Shown: piece by piece, positions 6,649 through 12,628 of the stretch
How the letters are laid out: each line of letters starts with the position of its first letter
Position numbering within the stretch: the stretch's first letter is position 1
Origin: JBARRO01 sp049644265
GTDB lineage: Bacteria; Bacteroidota; Ignavibacteria; UBA10030
Length of the DNA: 12,779 nt
Direction of reading: 5' to 3'
Assembly (NCBI GenBank): GCA_049644265.1
Contig: JBARRO010000159.1
Span: forward strand, 1 to 12,779
Notes under the pieces: model-generated
Databases searched by the model: none
The model's input: the letters and a program-made list of their open reading frames with translations, nothing else
What the model was told of the DNA's origin: nothing
Position numbers and translations under genes: made by a program

Positions 6649-8151
6649 ATGAAACAAGCTAAGACCATCGGCGAGCTTCGCGCCAGCGGCTACAAAGTAC
6701 TCCCGGTGAAAGAAGAGGTGCGCCACAACCTCATCAGGAAACTGCAGAGCGGTGAGCAACTGTTTTCAGGGATCATCGGCTACGAAAAGACTGTCGTCCC
6801 GTCGATCGTCAACGCATTGCTCGCGCGCCACGACATTCTCCTCCTCGGTTTGCGCGGACAGGCAAAGTCGCGACTCGTGCGCCTTCTTCCCTCTCTCCTC
6901 GATGAGTTCATTCCGATTGTAGAAGGATGCGAGATCAACGACAATCCCTTCAACCCCGTCTGCAAACATTGCACCGATCTCGTACTGGAACACGGCGAAG
7001 ACGTCGGGATTGAATGGCTGAGCCGCGAGCAAAGATTTTCTGAAAAGCTGGCAACGCCCGACGTTACGATCGCAGACCTGATCGGCGACATCGATCCGAT
7101 CAAAGCGGCAACGCAGCGCCTCCATTATGCACACGAAGGCGCAATCCACTACGGCATTATCCCGAGAACCAATCGCGGTATATTTGCGATCAACGAGCTT
7201 CCGGACCTGCAACCAAGAATCCAGGTCGGCCTTTTCAATATTATGGAAGAAAAGGATATTCAGATCCGCGGGTTCAACATTCGGATCCCCCTGGATATCA
7301 TGATCGTCTTCACGGCGAACCCTGAAGATTACACGAACCGCGGAAACCTTATTACCCCTCTCAAAGATAGGATTGATTCCCAGATCCTGACACACTATCC
7401 ACGCGAGATCAACGACGCGATCAAGATCACGGAACAGGAAGCCTGGATTCATCGGAACGGTCGCCAAATTACGATCCCTTCCTATTTTCAGGAAATCATT
7501 GAACACATCGCATTTGAGGCCCGGAAGAGCGAATTCGTGGACCAAAAATCAGGCGTCAGCGCACGCCTGACCATTTCTGCGATGGAGAACCTCATCAGCA
7601 ATGCGGAACGGCGCGCGATCCTCCTGAACGACCCCTGCGTGATGCCCCGAATCTGCGACCTCCAATTTGCGCTTCCGGGCATGACGGGAAAGATCGAACT
7701 GGTGTTCGAAGGCGAGCAAGAGGGATCCGTCAAGGTCGGCAAGGCGTTGATCGGGAAAGCCGTGAGGACGGTGTTCCAGCAATATTTCCCCGATCCGCTC
7801 CAGAAGAGATCGAAAGAAAAGAGCGAACGCCAGGGAGATGAATCAGAATACGCGAAAATTCTTGGCTGGTTCGAGTCCGGAAACAAGATTGAAATCTCGG
7901 ATGACGTTCCTCTCGAGGCCTATGTCCGTGAGCTCGACAGGGTCAAAGGATTGAGGGACTTGACAAAGAAGTATCTCAAGGTCTCCGATTCAAACAAATA
8001 CGAGCTCGCATCAGCGATGGAATTTGTCCTCGACGGCCTGCATCAGTACTCAAAAATCGCAAAAGACGAGGTCGATCGCATTACGGCCTACAAGGATCTC
8101 GTGGGAAGTATTTTCACGGCGAAAGGAAAGAGTTTGGAGGAAGAGTATTAG
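6649..8151 (+). CDS. AAA+ ATPase, MoxR / magnesium-chelatase subunit I-like
   Basis: A 500-residue cytoplasmic ATPase. Walker A is GLRGQAKS (67-74), Walker B-like is GIFAINELPDL (177-187, with Glu183), sensor 1 is FTANPEDY (Asn224), a likely arginine finger is in TPLKDR (Arg241), and a sensor-2 arginine is in SGVSARLTIS (Arg306). TIADLIGDIDPIKAA (140-154) matches the chelatase-I/MoxR insert before Walker B. Residues beyond about 385 form a charged helical C-terminal extension longer than in simple MoxR proteins. Three cysteines (93, 105, 108; GCEIND to VCKHC) might bind a metal. Such ATPases work with a VWA-domain partner to remodel or insert metal into a target; the next gene encodes one. 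No chelatase large subunit is nearby, so a chlorophyll or cobalamin role is not supported. AAGGAG at 6631-6636 supports ATG 6649. Confidence 0.9.
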   Translation: MKQAKTIGELRASGYKVLPVKEEVRHNLIRKLQSGEQLFSGIIGYEKTVVPSIVNALLARHDILLLGLRGQAKSRLVRLLPSLLDEFIPIVEGCEINDNPFNPVCKHCTDLVLEHGEDVGIEWLSREQRFSEKLATPDVTIADLIGDIDPIKAATQRLHYAHEGAIHYGIIPRTNRGIFAINELPDLQPRIQVGLFNIMEEKDIQIRGFNIRIPLDIMIVFTANPEDYTNRGNLITPLKDRIDSQILTHYPREINDAIKITEQEAWIHRNGRQITIPSYFQEIIEHIAFEARKSEFVDQKSGVSARLTISAMENLISNAERRAILLNDPCVMPRICDLQFALPGMTGKIELVFEGEQEGSVKVGKALIGKAVRTVFQQYFPDPLQKRSKEKSERQGDESEYAKILGWFESGNKIEISDDVPLEAYVRELDRVKGLRDLTKKYLKVSDSNKYELASAMEFVLDGLHQYSKIAKDEVDRITAYKDLVGSIFTAKGKSLEEEY

Positions 8152-8473
8152 CAATGGTACAATGAGGAATGAGCAATGAGGAACGGGGGGAGAGATGTGA
8201 ATAGTGAATCGTAAATAGTGATAAGCGATAAGTGGAAGGTGAATAGTAAACGGTAAACAGTAAACCGTGAACAGAATGAAGGTCTCGTAACGAGAAACTA
8301 GAAACCTGAAACTCAAAACGAATAGTAGACAGTTAAGAGTAAACCGTGAATCGTAAACCGTAAGCAGAATAAAAGCCCTGTAACCCGAAACTAGAAACGC
8401 AAAACTCGAAACCCTAACATTCAACTTACAACTTTCAACTGTATTCAATCGACAACCTACAATTGACAATTTA
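8152..8473 (+). repeat. Degenerate heptanucleotide (7-base) tandem array filling the whole intergenic gap
   Basis: The gap from the ATPase stop to the VWA start consists largely of 7-base units in sequential classes. CAATGAG-type units lie at 8160, 8167 and 8174. Eleven contiguous GTRAAYN units start at 8197 and continue in register to 8273. GAAACNN units start at 8294, 8301 and 8308, and again at 8387, 8394, 8401 and 8408. More GTNAANN units run from 8325 to 8366. CAAYNNA units start at 8422, 8429 and 8436, then at 8446, 8453, 8460 and 8467, the last ending at the base before ATG 8474. A 60-base piece (8260-8319) recurs at 8353-8412 with 47 of 60 bases identical. The layout resembles the short tandemly repeated repetitive (STRR) heptamers known from cyanobacteria, but the units differ. 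No gene, promoter or SD is evident in it. Confidence 0.8.
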
Positions 8474-9568
8474 ATGTTATTCCGTTACAGCCAATGGACT
8501 CCTGAATCGATGACCGACGAGCAGCGGCTTGAGTCGCTGATGTCGCTCTTCAGTTATCTCATGGTCAAAACCAGCGGCGATGTGGATGAAGCCCTTGAAT
8601 GGCTTCGTCAGCTCGCGAAGCGGTACGGCATTTTCGACGAAAACCTTACGCTCGATCAACTCATCGAGAAGCTCAAGGAACTCGGGATCATCGAGGAGGT
8701 GAATGGGGAGAATGTGCTGACAACGAAGGGGGTTCAGAGGATCAGGCAGGATGCCTTGCGACAGGTTTTCACATCACTCAAGAAAGCCCCTTCCGGAAAC
8801 CACGAAATGCCCAATACGGGCGAGGGAGTCGACCGGCTGAGCGAAACGAGGAAATGGTCGTTCGGCGACATGCCGACGAACATCGACCTCACCACGACCC
8901 TCACCAATGCCTTCAAACGCGACGGCATCGATGCATTCACCCTCCAGGAGGAGGACCTCGAAGTCTACGAGACCGAGCACATGACAAGCTGCGCGACGGT
9001 CCTCATGCTCGATATCAGCCACAGCATGATTCTCTACGGAGAGGATCGTATTACGCCGGCGAAACAGGTCGCTCTCGCTCTTGCCGAATTGATTCGCGTC
9101 AGATTTCCCAAAGATTATCTTGCGCTCGTCGTGTTTGGAGACGAGGCAAAACTGGTCAGTCTGCCCGAACTCCCGTTTCTCAACGTGGGCCCGTTCCACA
9201 CAAATACCCGGGCAGGCCTGCAGCTCGCGCGCAGCTTGCTGCGACGGTGCGGCAACATCAACAAGCAGATCTTCATGGTCACGGACGGAAAACCCTCTGC
9301 CATTTTCGAATCCTCAGGACGCCTCTACAAAAACTCCTTTGGGCTAGATCCCCGTATTGTCAACAAGACCCTCGATGAGGCGGTACAATGCCGTAGGGAA
9401 AAAATTGTCGTGAGCACGTTCATGGTGGCACAGGATCCCTACCTGGTTGACTTCGTCGAGGAGTTCACAAAAGCGAATCAGGGACGGGCATATTATTCGT
9501 CTCTCAACAATCTGGGCGAATTCATTTTTGTCGATTATCTGAGAAACCGGCGAAGGCACGTACAGTAG
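8474..9568 (+). CDS. VWA-domain protein, likely partner of the AAA+ ATPase (chelatase D-like)
   Basis: A 364-residue cytoplasmic protein. The N-terminal 110 residues are helical and charged (LESLMSLFSYLMVKTSGDVDEALEWLRQLAKRYGI...), a linker follows, and a von Willebrand factor A domain occupies about 172-355. The MIDAS metal site is complete: DISHS (Asp180, Ser182, Ser184), Thr at 243 or 245 in HTNTRAGL, and Asp271 in MVTDGKP. In MoxR/VWA and Mg-chelatase I/D pairs the VWA subunit links the ATPase ring to its client, and the upstream ATPase makes that role likely. The two genes are not tightly coupled: a 322-base repeat array separates them. No SD precedes ATG 8474; the repeat unit CAATTTA runs into it. 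The client is unknown. Confidence 0.88.
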   Translation: MLFRYSQWTPESMTDEQRLESLMSLFSYLMVKTSGDVDEALEWLRQLAKRYGIFDENLTLDQLIEKLKELGIIEEVNGENVLTTKGVQRIRQDALRQVFTSLKKAPSGNHEMPNTGEGVDRLSETRKWSFGDMPTNIDLTTTLTNAFKRDGIDAFTLQEEDLEVYETEHMTSCATVLMLDISHSMILYGEDRITPAKQVALALAELIRVRFPKDYLALVVFGDEAKLVSLPELPFLNVGPFHTNTRAGLQLARSLLRRCGNINKQIFMVTDGKPSAIFESSGRLYKNSFGLDPRIVNKTLDEAVQCRREKIVVSTFMVAQDPYLVDFVEEFTKANQGRAYYSSLNNLGEFIFVDYLRNRRRHVQ

Positions 9569-9665
9569 GTCTCCTTCCTCAAGTTCCGCTTTGAATTTCA
9601 CCTAATTTCGCCGCGTCTTTTCCCTGCATCGCACCTGGATATTTTTTCTTTCTCTCTTTCGCGTG

Positions 9666-9756
9666 ATTCGTGTAATTCATGCGATTCGTGCCATTCGTGT
9701 CCTTTCTTTCATTCGTGTAATTCGTGAGATTCGTACGATTCGTGTTTCCATTCGTG
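9666..9756 (+). repeat. ATTCGTG array with 9-base step
   Basis: ATTCGTG or a one-base variant starts at 9666, 9675, 9684, 9693, 9711, 9720, 9729, 9738 and 9750. Steps are 9, 9, 9, 18, 9, 9, 9 and 12 bases, so the unit is ATTCGTGNN with one unit missing or diverged near 9702. It lies between the VWA and HisA-like genes, and a two-unit piece occurs at 4467-4482. It could be a multi-site binding region or an expanding non-functional repeat. Unlike the neighbouring arrays, its period is nine, not seven. Confidence 0.75.
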
Positions 9757-9814
9757 TTTCTTGAATTTCAGCCGGAATTTTCGCACTTTTCATTTATGAA
9801 GTGCTGCTGGCAGC

Positions 9815-9827
9815 GGGAGTTTCTCCC
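9815..9827 (+). promoter_or_regulatory. SD-containing hairpin directly before the HisA-like start codon
   Basis: GGGAG (9815-9819) is the only SD-like sequence before ATG 9828. It is perfectly complementary to CTCCC (9823-9827) across a TTT loop, so the ribosome binding site can be closed in a 5-bp GC-rich stem that ends at the base before the start codon. This could dampen or regulate translation; it may also be chance. Confidence 0.35.
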
Positions 9828-10580
9828 ATGATTCTCATTTTTCCCTCCATCGAAATCAGCCACGAATGTTGCGTTGAAGTCGTGCATGGCGTACCCGGCT
9901 CGGAGCACCTCTATTCAATCGATCCGGTCAAAATGGCCGTTTTGTGGAGGGGAGAAAACGCCAAAACCCTCCATGTCGTCGACGTGGACGGCGTTGCAGA
10001 AGGAAAAGTCGTCAACCGCTCGGTGATCAAGAAGATTGTCGAGGCCGTCGATATTCCTATTCAGGTGGGAGGGGGATTGCGGACATTCGAGGAAGTAGAA
10101 GAAGTGCTCGAGCTGGGCGTCTACAGAGTCACCATCGGCACCGCAGCGGTGGAACAACCCGGATTTATTGAGAGACTGGTAAAGATCTTCGGCACGAGGA
10201 AGCTTGCCGTCAGCATTGAAACCAAGGACCGGAAAGTCACCATCGACGGGGGCAAGAAAGAGGCAAAAATCCCCCCTCTCGAGTTCGCGCTCGAGATGAA
10301 GAAGGTGGGAGTCTCGAGGTTGTTGTATGGGGATCGGGAGAACAGAGAACTTCCCTACGAAATGTTGAAAGAACTTGCGCTGAAGACAAACGTACGGATC
10401 ACCTCACTTGGAGGTGTTTCGAACTATAAAGACCTGGTCCGTCTGCAGGAGCTCGAGAAATTCGGAGTCGACTCGGTGGTGATCGGCAAACCCATGTATG
10501 AGAACATCTTCCCGTGCCAGAATTTGTGGCGATTGAATGAAAAAGAACTGACTGACCTCGGGCCGACAAGAAGGATATGA
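9828..10580 (+). CDS. Divergent HisA-like TIM-barrel protein with altered active site
   Basis: From ATG 9828 the protein has 250 residues, close to HisA length, and begins MILIFPSIEI like HisA's VPAID strand. The two phosphate-binding motifs of HisA/HisF barrels are kept: QVGGGLRT (79-86, Gly81-83) and SLGGVSN followed by VVIGKPMY (Gly195-196 and about 217-224). The residues that catalyse the Amadori isomerisation in HisA are not. The first Asp (PAID) is Glu9, the second Asp (SLD in Thermotoga) is Glu131 in VSIETKD, and the active-site Thr of the next strand is Gly168 in LLYGDRE. It probably binds a phosphorylated, perhaps ribosyl, ligand, but ordinary histidine synthesis is unlikely; no other his gene is present. 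A GTG at 9801 would add nine residues and looks less likely. A PfkB-type kinase gene follows after a repeat array. Confidence 0.8.
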   Translation: MILIFPSIEISHECCVEVVHGVPGSEHLYSIDPVKMAVLWRGENAKTLHVVDVDGVAEGKVVNRSVIKKIVEAVDIPIQVGGGLRTFEEVEEVLELGVYRVTIGTAAVEQPGFIERLVKIFGTRKLAVSIETKDRKVTIDGGKKEAKIPPLEFALEMKKVGVSRLLYGDRENRELPYEMLKELALKTNVRITSLGGVSNYKDLVRLQELEKFGVDSVVIGKPMYENIFPCQNLWRLNEKELTDLGPTRRI

Positions 10581-10591
10581 GGGAGAAGATA

Positions 10592-10801
10592 AGTTTCAAG
10601 TTCCAAGTTTAAAGTTTTCGAGTTTCGAGTTATTGGATACTGGATACTGGTTACTGGATACTGGTTACTGGTTACTGCATCCTGACTACTGACTACTATT
10701 CACCATTCACTCTTCACAGTTTACGAATCACTGTCACTGTTTACTCTTTCCTCTCAACACATAAACTCATCGACTCACAGACTCCTACTCATTGCTCATT
10801 G
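10592..10801 (-). repeat. Heptanucleotide tandem array, inverted relative to the 8152-8473 array
   Basis: Read on the + strand the 7-base units run in classes. AGTTTNN units start at 10592, 10599, 10606, 10613 (8 bases), 10621 and 10628. Six GGWTACT units start at 10635, 10642, 10649, 10656, 10663 and 10670. GACTACT units start at 10684 and 10691. NTTCACN-type units run from 10698 to about 10732. CTCATTG occurs at 10788 and 10795. On the complementary strand these read CAATGAG, then NGTGAAN, then AGTANCC-like, then NNAAACT, which is the same class order as in 8152-8473. The final CTCATTG ends on the G of the kinase start codon GTG 10801. No SD or other gene is seen in the gap. Confidence 0.78.
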
Positions 10802-11757
10802 TGAACATCACTGTCATCGGACATCTCTGCAAAGACATCATTCATCCTCCGGAAAATTCTCAACCGGAGAATGGGAAACCCCCTGAGGAACGATTCGGCG
10901 GCATCGTTTACTCCGTCGCAACTCTTGCCGGCTTGATGTCTGAGCAGGACAGAATTTACCCGGTTTTCGGCGTTGGGAACGGAGACCATGAGGAGCTGAT
11001 GGAGTTTCTCAAACGCTATCCTAACGTCGATACAAGCGGCGTGTTCAAATTCAAGGGACGAACGAACCGGGTCCGCCTGTTCTACCAAAACGACAACTCT
11101 GCACGAATCGAGTGTTCGGAAAATATTTCTCCCCCCATCCCCTACTCCAGGATCAAGCCCTACCTTGATTCGGACGGGATACTCGTTAATATGATCTCCG
11201 GCTCCGACATCGCCCTCGAGACGCTCGACCAGATCAGGATGGAAGTGCGCGACCGCCGGACGCCTATTCACTTCGATTTTCACTCGCTCACACTCGGCAT
11301 CGACCGGGAATTCAAGCGCTTCCGTCGGCCGCTGACGGAATGGCGGCGGTGGTGTTTTATGCTGAATTCAATCCAGATGAGCGAAGAGGAAGCGGCCGGC
11401 CTCACGACAGAGCGATATGACCAGAACAGCCTCATCAATCACATGATGCCATTGATGGTTACAGCACTGGTAATTACGCGCGGTTCACGCGGAGCGACGC
11501 TCATCCTTCAGGACATCCACAAGAAGCTGACCAAGCACGAAATTGACGGCGTCTCTGCAGGTCCTTCCGTCGATACGACAGGATGCGGCGACGTCTTTGG
11601 TGCCACCTTCCTGTATGCGAGCTTGAGAACCAAAGACCATTTCCAGGCCGCTCAAGAGGCCAATCGTGCCGCAGCCGTAAAAGCAACGTTCGCCGGCCCG
11701 GAACGGTTGAGCCAGATCACCCGGGACGTTCAATCGCTTCCGGCCATTCCCCATTGA
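10801..11757 (+). CDS. PfkB-family (ribokinase-like) sugar or nucleoside kinase
   Basis: From GTG 10801 the product is 318 residues and begins MNITVIGHLCKDIIH, the usual first strand of PfkB kinases. The glycine pair of the N-terminal region is in RFGGIVYSVATLAGL (Gly33-34), and NRVRLFYQ is in the lid region. LNSIQMSEEEA (Asn189 and following Glu) is the Mg-ATP 'NxxE' area, and the C-terminal signature DTTGCGDVFGA (258-268) contains the catalytic base Asp264 and the anion hole. It should phosphorylate a hydroxymethyl group of a sugar or sugar-like compound with ATP in the cytoplasm; the substrate is not evident. The substrate-facing N-terminal half is unlike well-known ribokinases or fructokinases. 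TTG 10792 is open in frame but lies inside the repeat. dapD follows after 22 bases, suggesting cotranscription. Proximity to the HisA-like gene hints at a shared phosphorylated metabolite, which is inference only. Confidence 0.88.
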   Translation: MNITVIGHLCKDIIHPPENSQPENGKPPEERFGGIVYSVATLAGLMSEQDRIYPVFGVGNGDHEELMEFLKRYPNVDTSGVFKFKGRTNRVRLFYQNDNSARIECSENISPPIPYSRIKPYLDSDGILVNMISGSDIALETLDQIRMEVRDRRTPIHFDFHSLTLGIDREFKRFRRPLTEWRRWCFMLNSIQMSEEEAAGLTTERYDQNSLINHMMPLMVTALVITRGSRGATLILQDIHKKLTKHEIDGVSAGPSVDTTGCGDVFGATFLYASLRTKDHFQAAQEANRAAAVKATFAGPERLSQITRDVQSLPAIPH

Positions 11758-11779
11758 ACATTCCTATTCCAGACCTCCC

Positions 11780-12628
11780 ATGACCCTCAAGGAACGTATC
11801 GAAGATTACTCAAGTCGCGACCTTTCTTCCGCCGACCGGCCGGAAGCTCTGAAAGCATTCAATGAATTGAAATTCTTTCTGAACGACGGGGATTTGCGCG
11901 CAGCCCAACCCTCAACCGCCCCGGGCAACCGCGGCGGATGGATCGTTCATGAGTGGGTCAAGAAGGGCATTCTGCTTGGCTTTCGGCTCGGTGAACTGTC
12001 CGATGTTTCCATCAATCGCGAGTTCCATTTCTTCGACAAGAACACCTACCCCCTGAAGAAGCTTACTCCACACAATGAAGTCCGCCTGGTGCCCGGCGGT
12101 TCGTCCGTACGCGATGGTGCGTATCTGGCAAAAGGGGTTGTGATCATGCCGCCCGCCTATGTCAACGTCGGTGCGTATGTCGACGAAGGCACGCTCATTG
12201 ATTCAAACGCTCTCGTTGGTTCTTGCGCCCAGGTCGGCAAACGCGTGCATTTGAGTGCGGGATCACAAGTCGGTGGTGTGCTCGAACCAATCGGGTCCAT
12301 GCCCGCCGTCATCGAGGACGATGTGTTTGTCGGCGGCAATTGTGGAATTTATGAGGGCTCGATGATCAAGCGGCGCGCCGTCCTTGCAGCAGGCGTAATC
12401 CTCACGGGATCGGTCCCGGTCTATGACCTTGTCCGGGAAAAGGTCTATCGGGGCTCGAAAGACTCCCCGCTGGTGATCCCCGAGAACGCGGTTGTCGTCC
12501 CCGGAAGTCGCCACATCGAAGGTGCGTTTGCTAAACAGCACCACATCGCCGTATACGCCCCCGTTATTATCAAATACCGCGATGCCAACACCGACGCTTC
12601 AACCGCTCTCGAAGAGACGTTGCGATGA
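11780..12628 (+). CDS. dapD: 2,3,4,5-tetrahydropyridine-2,6-dicarboxylate N-succinyltransferase
   Basis: DapD transfers succinyl from succinyl-CoA to tetrahydrodipicolinate in the succinylase branch of lysine and meso-diaminopimelate synthesis, hence supplying peptidoglycan. The 282-residue length fits (E. coli has 274). The N-terminal helical part (about 1-105) is followed by a left-handed beta-helix of hexapeptide repeats (about 110-215). That includes VDEGTLIDSNALVGSCAQVGKRVHLSAGSQVGGVLEPI and IEDDVFVGGNCGIYEGSMI, the most conserved stretch of the family. Asp141 sits where E. coli DapD has its catalytic Asp141, and Glu192 in YEGS is where the E. coli acidic partner lies. The C-terminus closes with VVVPGSRHIEGAF and AVYAPVIIKYRD. 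No SD is evident before ATG 11780. The stop overlaps the next start (ATGA), so the two genes are translationally coupled. Confidence 0.95.
   Translation: MTLKERIEDYSSRDLSSADRPEALKAFNELKFFLNDGDLRAAQPSTAPGNRGGWIVHEWVKKGILLGFRLGELSDVSINREFHFFDKNTYPLKKLTPHNEVRLVPGGSSVRDGAYLAKGVVIMPPAYVNVGAYVDEGTLIDSNALVGSCAQVGKRVHLSAGSQVGGVLEPIGSMPAVIEDDVFVGGNCGIYEGSMIKRRAVLAAGVILTGSVPVYDLVREKVYRGSKDSPLVIPENAVVVPGSRHIEGAFAKQHHIAVYAPVIIKYRDANTDASTALEETLR

Noticed and set aside
6766..7545. Long open frame antisense to the AAA+ gene
   Set aside because: It is a shadow of the conserved ATPase gene, with no SD and no recognisable domain.
8050..8469. Minus-strand 139-residue open frame through the heptamer array
   Set aside because: Its hydrophobic 'protein' (YRAFILLTVYDSRFTLN and similar) is just the translated repeat; three-base coding phase is not kept by a 7-base unit.
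6649..9568. True magnesium or cobalt chelatase (BchI/BchD or CobS/CobT) genes
   Set aside because: No large chelatase subunit or tetrapyrrole gene is nearby, and the domain pattern is shared by many MoxR/VWA pairs with other clients.
9666..9756. CRISPR-like array
   Set aside because: Units are only seven bases with two-base gaps; there are no 28-40 base repeats, no spacers of similar size and no cas genes.
9828..10580. Ordinary histidine-pathway hisA
   Set aside because: Both catalytic Asp positions are Glu and the active-site Thr is Gly, and no other his gene is in the window.
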